8,468 nucleotides of DNA, taken from JAUHWS01 sp964571805. GTDB taxonomy: Bacteria > Patescibacteriota > Gracilibacteria > UM-FILTER-43-11. Location of the stretch: assembly GCA_964571805.1 (NCBI GenBank), contig CAZNDI010000049.1, positions 1 through 8,468 on the forward strand, in the 5' to 3' direction. This document shows positions 1 through 6,429 of this stretch, one piece after another. Below the pieces are notes generated by a model that was not told where the DNA came from, searched no databases, and was given only the letters and a program-made list of their open reading frames with translations. The stretch's first letter is position 1. Every line of letters begins with the position of its first letter. The position numbers and the translations under genes are program-made.

Positions 1-1
1 C

Positions 2-55
2 GATATAGAAAGAGGGCTTGGCACGAAACCAATACTCAGAATAGAATCCCCTTAA
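2..55 (+). CDS. Possible C-terminal tail of an upstream gene (partial)
   Basis: The frame beginning at base 2 is open to a TAA at 53-55 and would encode the tail DIERGLGTKPILRIESP. A second frame, beginning at base 1, is open to a TAA at 94-96, so the choice between them is uncertain. I prefer the first because it leaves room for a promoter before the next gene. There is too little sequence to recognise a family, and the stretch could be non-coding. Confidence 0.25.
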   Translation, partial: DIERGLGTKPILRIESP

Positions 56-87
56 AAAATTTACTCCTACTCACTTTAGCTGTACAT

Positions 88-93
88 TATGAT
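88..93 (+). promoter_or_regulatory. Possible -10 box upstream of the coiled-coil gene
   Basis: TATGAT matches five of six positions of TATAAT and lies 17 bases before the ATG, which would give a very short leader. No convincing -35 hexamer is found at the usual distance. The region is AT-rich, so a chance match is quite possible. Confidence 0.25.
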
Positions 94-110
94 TAATTTA
101 ATCTTTAAAA

Positions 111-1457
111 ATGGACGATCAAAATAATTCAGATATTGATGAAATAAAAGTGTTATTGGATGAGTTAAAAAGGTGCTCGAAAGAGGGCAAAGACTTATTG
201 AGTATACTTGACCCACTGTCAAGAAATGCCGAGATTAATAAAGAACTGTTTGATAATCTTGCCGTAGAAATTCAAAATACTTTTAAGGACATTAGGGCTA
301 GCAAATCCTTAAATACCAGTCAATTTAATGCTTTTAAAAAACAGAAAGAGCTTGCGGAAGCTCAAATAAGAGAAGTAAAAACTACAATTCTTGATGCCAA
401 GGTCATTTTGAGCACCCTTAAATCTATAGAAAAATCTGCCAAAACAAATCAGGAATCTATCGATTCTTTGAAAAACCAGGTTGCACAGAAAAAGTCTGAG
501 GTAGGAGATTTGCATCAATCAGTTAAAAAAATTTTTAGTTCCATAAGTACTTTGGTAGGAAAAGCTGATAATCATCTGGTAAAAATTGCTGAACATAAGA
601 AGGCTTCCGATGAAATTTTAAAGCTTCTCATTAAGGTTAAGGATCAAGTAAATTCTAATGCCAAAGAGCTTGAAGGATTGTTTAAAAGAGGTAAGGAAAA
701 ATTTTCAAGTATTGAAAAAGCTGAACGGGAAATAAATAATCTTTTTAATGGTTCAAAATCCAATTATTTGAGGATTAAAGCTTGGGTAGAAAAAATCTTT
801 AAGCCCGACGGTATTTCTTCAAGAATCATTCATATAGAGAATACAATTAAAGCTCAACAAGAAGAAATAAGCCGACAATTAGGTCAGGCAGCTTCAAATC
901 GTTTATGTAAAATCTTTGAAGAAAACACGACCGAATTAAAGTCTGACCTGAAAGGCTGGAGAAATGGCATCTTATTTACTGTTTTTTGTTTATTATCTCT
1001 AAATGCTAGTGTCCTTTTTGGCCTAGAAATGTCAATCCCTCAGCGAATCTCAATAGCTTCACCCTTAGTTTTCTTATTAGTCTTTTGTGCTTTTGAATAT
1101 GCAAAAAATAAACGCTTCCTTGAAGAGTACCGCTTCAAGCATGTAGCGGCTTATGCTATGCCAGCATATTTTGAACTTATTGAAGAGAGAAGTAGTGAAT
1201 CTGCCTTGGAATACATCGTAAAAACGACTCAAGATATTTATGCCAATCCCAGTGATAAGGTTTATGGTAAAAAGGGTGTGAAAAATAATCTTTTCGAATA
1301 TGGCCTTGAAATATTAAAAAGAATTTCAAAAGATAAAAATGTGGATGTTAGGGCTCTGGTTGAGGCTGGGTTTGAAGGTTTCGACTCTTACAAGGAAAGG
1401 AAGATCACTCTTACACAACCCAAAAAAAAGGTCGAAACGCCAACCATGGTTAATTAA
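111..1457 (+). CDS. Coiled-coil protein with two C-terminal membrane segments, family not recognised
   Basis: This 448-residue protein has no family I recognise. Residues about 10-280 are highly charged (Lys, Glu, Gln, Ser) with heptad-like Leu/Ile spacing, so long coiled coils are likely. Two hydrophobic segments follow at about 286-304 and 313-329, joined by a short loop, making a hairpin in the membrane. Directly after comes a basic-aromatic helix (about 330-358) with the pattern FLEEYRFKHVAAYAMPAYFE, then a mixed-charge cytoplasmic-type tail to residue 448. There is no signal peptide, so both large parts probably face the cytoplasm. The ATG at 111 is the first good start, and no Shine-Dalgarno sequence precedes it. 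The gene ends 29 bases before the recombinase on the same strand and is probably co-transcribed with it, which makes it mobile-element cargo. A role in defence, exclusion or anchoring is possible but not shown. Confidence 0.8.
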   Translation: MDDQNNSDIDEIKVLLDELKRCSKEGKDLLSILDPLSRNAEINKELFDNLAVEIQNTFKDIRASKSLNTSQFNAFKKQKELAEAQIREVKTTILDAKVILSTLKSIEKSAKTNQESIDSLKNQVAQKKSEVGDLHQSVKKIFSSISTLVGKADNHLVKIAEHKKASDEILKLLIKVKDQVNSNAKELEGLFKRGKEKFSSIEKAEREINNLFNGSKSNYLRIKAWVEKIFKPDGISSRIIHIENTIKAQQEEISRQLGQAASNRLCKIFEENTTELKSDLKGWRNGILFTVFCLLSLNASVLFGLEMSIPQRISIASPLVFLLVFCAFEYAKNKRFLEEYRFKHVAAYAMPAYFELIEERSSESALEYIVKTTQDIYANPSDKVYGKKGVKNNLFEYGLEILKRISKDKNVDVRALVEAGFEGFDSYKERKITLTQPKKKVETPTMVN

Positions 1458-1486
1458 AGTGATTATGAAATAGCTCTCTATTCAAT

Positions 1487-3061
1487 ATGCCTGCTGAAAG
1501 TTTTAACCTATTACTTGGAGCCTTATACATTCGCGAATCGACAACGGGTCAAGATGCTGGCTTCTCTCCCGCGAAACAAGAAAAAGATATTCGAGAATAT
1601 GCTAAGCGAAACAATATAAAGATTGTAGCCCTTTACAAAGATTTGGTTTCAGGAAGAACTGCTGCCAAACGGCCTGATTTTTTGAGGATGATTGAAGACG
1701 CCAAAAAAGGACTATTTAGCAAGATCTTAGTTTTCCACAGCTCTCGTTTTGCTCGAAATGCTGAAGAAGCAAGGCGTTATAAGCGCATTCTGAAAGGATA
1801 TGGTGTAAGTGTGGTTTCAGTAACTCAGTTATTTGGTGATCCAGCCAATCCAAGTACTAGATTAAATGAAGGGATTAATGAGCTCATAGATGAGCAGGTC
1901 TCTGAAAATATCAGTTTTTGGATGAAGCATGCTCTCATGGAAAAAAGAGAGCAGGGTTATGCTCCAGGTAATCCACCATTAGGATACTTTAGAAAAACAG
2001 ATAACAAAAAAGACTGGTTTGTAGATCCAAAAGAGGAAAGAATTATTAATGAGATGTATAGGCTTTATGCTACTGGTAAGCATTCCATGAAGGAGGTGGC
2101 AAATATCTTAAACTCAAGAGATTATAAAACGAAACTCGGCAACCCCTTTACATACAGCTCCATTAAGTGTCACCTTATCAATAGGGCTTATCTTGGTGAA
2201 ATTGTTTCAGGGATTAAAGGGGTTCCTAATAGGATAGGGAAGCATAAGCCCATCATCATAGAAAGTTTATTTAATAAAGTCCAAGCTGTAATGATGAAAA
2301 GACGGGGAAATTATGGACGCCCAGTGGCGCAGCACCGATTTTATTTACTTCAAGGTGTTGTTTATTGTCATGCATGTATCGCCCACCTTAAGGGTCGAGA
2401 GGACATCTTAAACCCAAAAATGGTTCCTAAGATGCGTTGTTATACCCAAATTACTAAAAATGGCACTGAGAACTATTTTTATGGCTGTAAGTTTAAGCAT
2501 GAAAATAAAGGATGTTCACAAAAAGATTCACCATGTCATGTAATCGACGAGCAGATTTTAAACTACATGAATTGCTTTCAATTCCCAGAAGATCTAAAAG
2601 AAAAAGTTCTCCAAAAACTTGAAAAGATGCTAAGCAAAAACAAGCTTAAGCCACCGCAGAATAACAAAGAGAAATTAAAAAAACTTAAGGAGCAGAAGAG
2701 TCGGTTAGATTTTATGTTTCATGAAGCCCAAAGTATTGATCGGGAAGAATATTTAGAAAAGCTGAAAGATGTGCAACTAAAAATTAAAATGCTTGAGGGT
2801 GATTCTGCTGACAATACATTAAATTTACGAGGCATTAATCAGGAAGAGGCCTTAAATGAACTGAGGAGTATTCTAGATGAATTTCAAAAGTTTTGGAGCC
2901 TGAATTTAACTGACCAAGATAGAAGATCTTGGATTCTAATGATGATTAAAAGAATATGGATCAAGGACAAAAAAGTGGTCGCAATAGAGCCACAAGAACG
3001 TTTTAAGGAATTTTTTCACACTACTAAGAAAGTCATTGCTCGAAGGGGTTCGAACCCGTGA
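1487..3061 (+). CDS. Large serine recombinase (site-specific integrase)
   Basis: This enzyme should integrate and excise the element by cutting DNA at short attachment sites through a covalent phosphoserine link. The N-terminal resolvase/invertase catalytic domain (about residues 8-150) opens with YIRES, giving Ser18 as the likely nucleophile with Arg16 beside it, and contains the SRFARN segment at 86-91. A recombinase domain follows (about 160-275; APGNPPLGYFR starts at 159). Next is a zinc beta-ribbon, with candidate ligands Cys294, Cys297, Cys334 and Cys343 (further cysteines at 318 and 350). A Lys/Glu-rich coiled coil lies at about 365-435. At 524 residues it has the size of large serine integrases, not of small resolvases. 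The last codons (reading IARRGSNP) and the TGA stop run into a tRNA-His gene on the opposite strand. This is the attachment-site junction, so the C-terminus may differ in the excised form. No Shine-Dalgarno sequence is seen before the ATG. Confidence 0.95.
   Translation: MPAESFNLLLGALYIRESTTGQDAGFSPAKQEKDIREYAKRNNIKIVALYKDLVSGRTAAKRPDFLRMIEDAKKGLFSKILVFHSSRFARNAEEARRYKRILKGYGVSVVSVTQLFGDPANPSTRLNEGINELIDEQVSENISFWMKHALMEKREQGYAPGNPPLGYFRKTDNKKDWFVDPKEERIINEMYRLYATGKHSMKEVANILNSRDYKTKLGNPFTYSSIKCHLINRAYLGEIVSGIKGVPNRIGKHKPIIIESLFNKVQAVMMKRRGNYGRPVAQHRFYLLQGVVYCHACIAHLKGREDILNPKMVPKMRCYTQITKNGTENYFYGCKFKHENKGCSQKDSPCHVIDEQILNYMNCFQFPEDLKEKVLQKLEKMLSKNKLKPPQNNKEKLKKLKEQKSRLDFMFHEAQSIDREEYLEKLKDVQLKIKMLEGDSADNTLNLRGINQEEALNELRSILDEFQKFWSLNLTDQDRRSWILMMIKRIWIKDKKVVAIEPQERFKEFFHTTKKVIARRGSNP
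3045..3058. other. Attachment-site junction of the integrated element
   Basis: This is where the recombinase reading frame and the tRNA-His T arm overlap. It contains a perfect 12-bp palindrome (GGGTTCGAACCC, 3046-3057). To the right, every tRNA feature is intact; to the left, the tRNA structure is lost. The exact crossover dinucleotide cannot be fixed without the empty site or the other junction. Confidence 0.6.
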
Positions 3062-3109
3062 CCTTCTGGACCACAACCAGACGCTCTAACCAACTGAGCT
3101 AAACCCGCC
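3045..3109 (-). tRNA. tRNA-His (anticodon GTG), 3' end missing
   Basis: Read on the minus strand, this is a tRNA from G(-1) at 3109 to nucleotide 63 at 3045. It has the extra 5' G typical of tRNA-His, acceptor 5' strand GCGGGTT, and a D arm with GCTC/GAGC pairing and the GG of the D loop. The anticodon stem TCTGG/CCAGA holds loop TTGTGGT, with GTG at 3074-3072. The T loop is TTCGAAC. The three inner T-stem pairs form, but position 64 is T opposite C50. Positions 66-72 read CGAGCAA instead of the AACCCGC needed to pair with the acceptor 5' strand. The gene is therefore cut off in the T stem by the recombinase gene and should not yield a functional tRNA from this copy. Confidence 0.85.
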
Positions 3110-3124
3110 ATAATGCTTAGGGAT

Positions 3125-3151
3125 TTTATAATTTATTCCTGAGAATAGCAA
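3125..3151 (-). promoter_or_regulatory. Possible promoter of the tRNA-His gene
   Basis: On the minus strand, TATAAA (3130-3125) lies 16 bases before the tRNA 5' end and could be a -10 box. TTGCTA (3151-3146) is a weak -35 candidate, but the spacer is only 15 bases. The tRNA could instead be read through from the upstream GH18 gene, since no terminator is visible between them. Confidence 0.3.
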
Positions 3152-3162
3152 GTACGGTTGTC

Positions 3163-4818
3163 TCAGATCTTCCCTTTATTGAAAACGGAAAACTGAGGCT
3201 CCTTTTCGACGGCCTCAATCACCTTCGCCAAAATGTAAGCTGCTTCGGCTCGCGTGATCTGTTCGTCGGGAACAAATTTACCCGAGTTATACAAATGGTT
3301 GTCCAAGGCCCACTGTTGATAAGGCAGATACCATACACCCTCATCATACCCAGACAAATCAATCCCTGCACTTTCTAGGGCCAACTTGAGCGCCTCCACC
3401 CGGATGATGTTATTCCCCGGCTTAAACGAACCATCAGGATAGCCCTCAATGATCCCCTCTCCCACCGCCGTCTGAACATAAGCACGGTACCAGGCCCCCT
3501 GGCTCACATCCGGGAAAGGATTGACTTCTTTTTCTCCCTGTATCGGCTCAGTTTGAACTTTGGGAAAAGTGTATTTTGAGGTGTCCACCGCAAAGCCATT
3601 GAGAGACATCTTTAAAATCTCAGCCCGATTGACCTTGCTGAGAGGGTCAAAAAGGCCCATTTCCCCCTGCCCCCTTACCAGACCCAAAAAAGCCAAACGT
3701 TGAATGGAATCCGCATAACGGGTTTTGGCTGACACATCTTTAAAATAAGGAACTTCAACCCGAGGCTCACCCTTGAGCATCTGACGAATCACAGGCCAAT
3801 TTTCCATATCCTCCCGACCCAGCCTCCAAATGGCAATGCCCCCTAAATTGTATTTTTTGACCAAGTTTAATTTTGCCTCCAGGCCCACATGGTTTTCGGC
3901 CCAAACTTCGTAAGGTGCAACAACATCACGCTCATCATTATCGCTGAGGTAAAACAAACGATTCGTGCGCTGCCGAGGATCATATTGAAAATCCACCCCA
4001 TACTTCTCCAAAATCTCACGAATGGTTTGATAGGTATAACTGGCGAATTCCTTTTGACCCTCTACGCCATTGTCTGACCAGGCAGCGCTGTAAAAGGGAA
4101 CCCCTAAACGTATTTTCTCGACGGGGACGTGCTCGACGGCATATTTAACGACTTCTTCGACCCAATAATAGGGCGCCACTGGCCGGGGATTACTCCCGGA
4201 CCACCCATAATCGTAGGTCATGATGCGAAATTCATCTACATATTTAGAAAGCTCTTTCCAATCTTGCCCACGTTCTCCAAAAATGGGCATCATCGGTTCA
4301 GACTTTGCCATCACCGCAATGGTCAAGGTCCTATTTTGAGCGTGCAGGACTTCAGAAAGGGCTTTAATGTAAGCCGTAAAGGCCTCAGTATCTTCTTTTA
4401 AACTGCCCTCATAATCGATATCAATGCCGTCATAATTAAACTCCAAGACCTTATCGAGAATATTTTTGATGTTTTCATCTCTGCGAACGGGATCATTCAG
4501 AAACCCGCTGATCTTTTTTCCATCAAAAGAATTGCTGATGGTCGGGACGATGGGAATTTTATTGGCTTTGGCAAAATCGATGATGGCTTGATCTTCACTA
4601 TTTTGCACCGCTTCCAACGTTCCATCTTCGTTGACGTGGTACCAAAAGGGACTGAGGGTATCGATGCTATCTTTGTTTTCTTTAAGGGATTTGAAGGCGT
4701 CCTCCACGCCCCACGACGGGATCCAGGCGGTGACTTCAGCAGCGTGGGTGGTGGAATGAGAGGTGAAAAAGGTGAGGAGGAAGGCTCCGGAGAGGAAAGT
4801 GTATTGATTGAATTTCAT
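3163..4818 (-). CDS. Secreted GH18 glycoside hydrolase with three SLH domains
   Basis: This 551-residue protein is probably a chitinase-like or peptidoglycan-acting glycosidase held on the cell surface. A signal peptide ends near residues 26-27 (...THAAEV). The GH18 barrel covers about 28-350. It has the full catalytic motif DGIDIDYE at 130-137 (acid/base Glu137), the MTYDYGW segment at 200-206 and the barrel-closing Trp331 in GGIAIWRLG. It resembles the YaaH-like branch of GH18, but the substrate is not readable from sequence. Three SLH repeats follow at about 357-411, 434-484 and 487-536, with RAE/RVE motifs at 398-400, 473-475 and 523-525. SLH domains bind pyruvylated secondary cell-wall polymers in other bacteria. 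The ATG at 4818 gives a complete signal peptide and has no Shine-Dalgarno sequence. The gene is separated from the upstream minus-strand gene by a terminator, so it should have its own promoter; a TAAAAT near 4855 is a weak -10 candidate. Confidence 0.93.
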   Translation of the reverse strand: MKFNQYTFLSGAFLLTFFTSHSTTHAAEVTAWIPSWGVEDAFKSLKENKDSIDTLSPFWYHVNEDGTLEAVQNSEDQAIIDFAKANKIPIVPTISNSFDGKKISGFLNDPVRRDENIKNILDKVLEFNYDGIDIDYEGSLKEDTEAFTAYIKALSEVLHAQNRTLTIAVMAKSEPMMPIFGERGQDWKELSKYVDEFRIMTYDYGWSGSNPRPVAPYYWVEEVVKYAVEHVPVEKIRLGVPFYSAAWSDNGVEGQKEFASYTYQTIREILEKYGVDFQYDPRQRTNRLFYLSDNDERDVVAPYEVWAENHVGLEAKLNLVKKYNLGGIAIWRLGREDMENWPVIRQMLKGEPRVEVPYFKDVSAKTRYADSIQRLAFLGLVRGQGEMGLFDPLSKVNRAEILKMSLNGFAVDTSKYTFPKVQTEPIQGEKEVNPFPDVSQGAWYRAYVQTAVGEGIIEGYPDGSFKPGNNIIRVEALKLALESAGIDLSGYDEGVWYLPYQQWALDNHLYNSGKFVPDEQITRAEAAYILAKVIEAVEKEPQFSVFNKGKI

Positions 4819-4861
4819 ATTAAAATGAGAGAATTTGATGCTATTGGAATTCTATTTTACC

Positions 4862-4905
4862 TGAAAAATGAAGGTGAGCATATCTACGCTCACCTTCATT
4901 TTTCA
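4862..4905 (-). terminator. Rho-independent terminator, symmetric hairpin
   Basis: The arms 4862-4879 and 4888-4905 are perfectly complementary over 18 bp around an 8-base loop. The GC-rich core (GGTGAGC/GCTCACC) is flanked by A5 and T5 tracts, so the hairpin carries a U run in either direction. It lies just after the stop of the small exported-protein gene on the minus strand, which it should terminate. It also insulates the GH18 gene downstream. Confidence 0.85.
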
Positions 4906-4924
4906 TTTGAATTCATTCATCACC

Positions 4925-5347
4925 CTAATCATTATCAACTTCTGGCAAGAAAGTAAGCTTGTGAGATTTAGGGGGCTCAGTAAATGCAGTGCTTGCTGGG
5001 TTTGAAACGACCCTCGGTCCATTCCAATGAGAATTATCATTCGTCTCCATTGATTTTATAGGCTGAGAAACTGGAAGTATAGGGGTTTGGAGCTCAGTCT
5101 CATTCAATTCATCAGCTTGGCTTGAATCTGGCGAAGTACTACCTTCGAACAGGGAAGTTGCAGCGGCTCTAACCTCTCGAGCTGGCTCAAGTGGGGCACT
5201 ATCTTGTAAGGACTCAGGAGTTCTAGAGGGAGCATCAGTTTGCCCTGCATGTAGTGATGCAGCCAGTGCAATGCCAAACACCCCAGTGCCAGCCAAAGAA
5301 AGTGGACTTAAGTCAGCATTTTGAGAGTTTCTATCAACGGATCTCAT
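4925..5347 (-). CDS. Small exported or membrane-anchored protein, function unknown
   Basis: I do not recognise this protein. From the ATG at 5347 it is 140 residues long; a longer form from a TTG at 5374 adds nine residues, but ATG is the better start and leaves a leader of about 40 bases after the promoter. Residues 16-34 (from LSLAGTG to ASLHA) form one hydrophobic segment ending in a possible signal-peptidase site. The rest is Ser/Pro/Thr/Glu/Asp-rich with little hydrophobic core, and looks disordered and extracytoplasmic. No cysteine, lipobox or sorting signal is visible. The gene is flanked by a strong promoter and a strong terminator and so is probably a single-gene transcript. The presence of both signals argues that it is a real gene despite the lack of a recognised family. 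No Shine-Dalgarno sequence precedes it. Confidence 0.7.
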   Translation of the reverse strand: MRSVDRNSQNADLSPLSLAGTGVFGIALAASLHAGQTDAPSRTPESLQDSAPLEPAREVRAAATSLFEGSTSPDSSQADELNETELQTPILPVSQPIKSMETNDNSHWNGPRVVSNPASTAFTEPPKSHKLTFLPEVDND

Positions 5348-5392
5348 AAAAAAATTTGTTAATTTTAAGCACAAATAACTGGTATTTTTTAT

Positions 5393-5421
5393 ATTATAGC
5401 ATATTTATTAATTTTTGTGAA
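5393..5421 (-). promoter_or_regulatory. Near-consensus sigma-70-type promoter for the small exported protein
   Basis: On the minus strand, -35 TTCACA (5421-5416) and -10 TATAAT (5398-5393) are separated by exactly 17 bases. A TG one base before the -10 makes an extended -10. Eleven of twelve hexamer positions match consensus. Transcription should start near 5386. Confidence 0.8.
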
Positions 5422-5442
5422 TACCTAGTCCCATCAATTCAG

Positions 5443-5448
5443 TATAAA
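5443..5448 (+). promoter_or_regulatory. Possible -10 box for rfbB
   Basis: TATAAA followed by AT lies 39 bases before the rfbB start. No good -35 box is present at 16-18 bases. The natural -35 area overlaps the -35 of the divergent promoter, so the two might compete for polymerase. Confidence 0.35.
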
Positions 5449-5487
5449 ATAAGTTGGATTAAAAAGTCTAGAACTTAAAATTTAAAA

Positions 5488-6429
5488 TTGAAACTACTCG
5501 TCACCGGCGGCGCCGGGTTCATCGGCTCGCACTTCATAAGGCACATGCTGGGCAAATATCCTGAGGTTCAGATCCTCAATTTGGACAAACTGACCTACGC
5601 AGGAAATTTGGAGAATTGTAAGGATTATGAAAAAAATCCAAATTATAGATTCGTACAGGGAGACATTGCGGATACTGCATTAGTCGATGAACTGGCCAAA
5701 GAGGTGGACGCCATCGTGAATATCGCGGCCGAAACCCACGTGGACAACAGCATCGAAGGGCCCACAGTCTTCATTCAAACCAATGTGATTGGAACCCAGG
5801 TCCTTTTGGAGGCCGCCAGAAAATATCATCACAAACGCTTTGTTCAGGTTTCGACCGATGAAGTGTATGGCGATCGATTGACCGGAGAGTTCAAAGAAAC
5901 GGATAGGCTCAAGCCCAGCAACCCCTATTCCGCCAGCAAAGCCAGTGCCGAGATGCTTTGCATGGCTTACCAAAGAACTTATAAAGTTCCCATTGTCATC
6001 ACCCGTTGTTCCAACAACTACGGCACCCACCAGTACCCAGAAAAACTCATCCCCTTCTTCATCAAAAAGCTATTGAACGGAGAAAAGGTGCCAGTGTATG
6101 GGCAGGGGCTGAATGTCAGGGATTGGTTGCATGTGAGAGATCATGCCACAGCCATTGATAAAGTTTTATATGAAGGAAAAGAAGGCGAAATTTATAATGT
6201 GAGCTCAAATAATGAGCACACCAATTTAGAAATCGTGAAACGGCTCTTGAGTTTATTGAATTTAACAGAAGATCGGATTGAATTTGTAACAGACCGCCCG
6301 GGTCACGACTTGCGTTATGCCATCGATGCCACAAAAATAAAGGAAGAATTGGGCTGGACACCAAAAATAGAGTTTGAAGAAGGGTTTAAAGAAATGGTAG
6401 AGTGGTATAAGCAAGCGAAGAGCGATTAG
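5488..6429 (+). CDS. rfbB: dTDP-glucose 4,6-dehydratase
   Basis: This enzyme converts dTDP-glucose to dTDP-4-keto-6-deoxyglucose in the cytoplasm, the second step towards dTDP-rhamnose and other deoxysugars. It is an extended short-chain dehydrogenase of 313 residues. The NAD-binding motif GGAGFIG is at 7-13. The catalytic Thr123-Asp124-Glu125 sits in STDEVYG; this Asp-Glu pair marks 4,6-dehydratases and separates them from GalE-type epimerases. The YxxxK pair is Tyr147/Lys151. RCSNNYG (173-179) and NVRDWLHV in the substrate domain are also typical. It is shorter than the roughly 360-residue enterobacterial form but normal for many bacteria. The TTG start at 5488 is forced: an in-frame TAA lies at 5476-5478 and no ATG occurs before the nucleotide-binding motif. 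The partner genes (rfbA, rfbC, rfbD) are not in the window. Confidence 0.95.
   Translation: MKLLVTGGAGFIGSHFIRHMLGKYPEVQILNLDKLTYAGNLENCKDYEKNPNYRFVQGDIADTALVDELAKEVDAIVNIAAETHVDNSIEGPTVFIQTNVIGTQVLLEAARKYHHKRFVQVSTDEVYGDRLTGEFKETDRLKPSNPYSASKASAEMLCMAYQRTYKVPIVITRCSNNYGTHQYPEKLIPFFIKKLLNGEKVPVYGQGLNVRDWLHVRDHATAIDKVLYEGKEGEIYNVSSNNEHTNLEIVKRLLSLLNLTEDRIEFVTDRPGHDLRYAIDATKIKEELGWTPKIEFEEGFKEMVEWYKQAKSD

Larger units (their letters stand above)
1..3058. mobile_element. Right end of an integrated element with a serine recombinase (left end outside window)
   Basis: This segment carries a large serine recombinase at its right edge and an unrecognised membrane coiled-coil protein just upstream. 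It is AT-richer than the DNA to its right. Its right boundary falls inside a tRNA-His gene whose 3' acceptor strand is missing, as expected of an integration junction. No matching tRNA 3' fragment (an acceptor strand AACCCGC) occurs elsewhere in the window, so the other end and most of the cargo must lie to the left. Whether this is a prophage, an integrative plasmid or a conjugative element cannot be told: no structural, relaxase or replication gene is visible. The exact right boundary is uncertain within about 3045-3058, where element and tRNA cannot be distinguished. Confidence 0.65.

Noticed and set aside
2900..3060. Intron in the tRNA, with the 3' exon further along the minus strand
   Set aside because: Bacterial tRNA introns usually sit in the anticodon loop, and I see no acceptor strand AACCCGC downstream. 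The interrupting DNA is a recombinase gene, which explains the break more simply.
3036..3109. Intact tRNA-His gene overlapping the recombinase
   Set aside because: Positions 64-73 fail to pair with the 5' acceptor strand at nearly every position and no CCA-side strand is present, so the gene is truncated.
3059..3165. TGA recoded as glycine (Gracilibacteria-type code)
   Set aside because: TGA ends both the recombinase and the GH18 gene at sensible places, and no gene in the window contains an internal TGA.
4588..4956. 122-residue plus-strand reading frame across the GH18 start and terminator
   Set aside because: It is antisense to the GH18 signal peptide and runs through a terminator hairpin, with low-complexity Gly/Glu-rich sequence; it is a shadow of the real gene.
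5348..5374. TTG at 5374 as start of the small exported protein
   Set aside because: It would begin about 12 bases from the predicted transcription start and add nine residues before a good ATG; the ATG at 5347 gives a normal membrane or signal segment.
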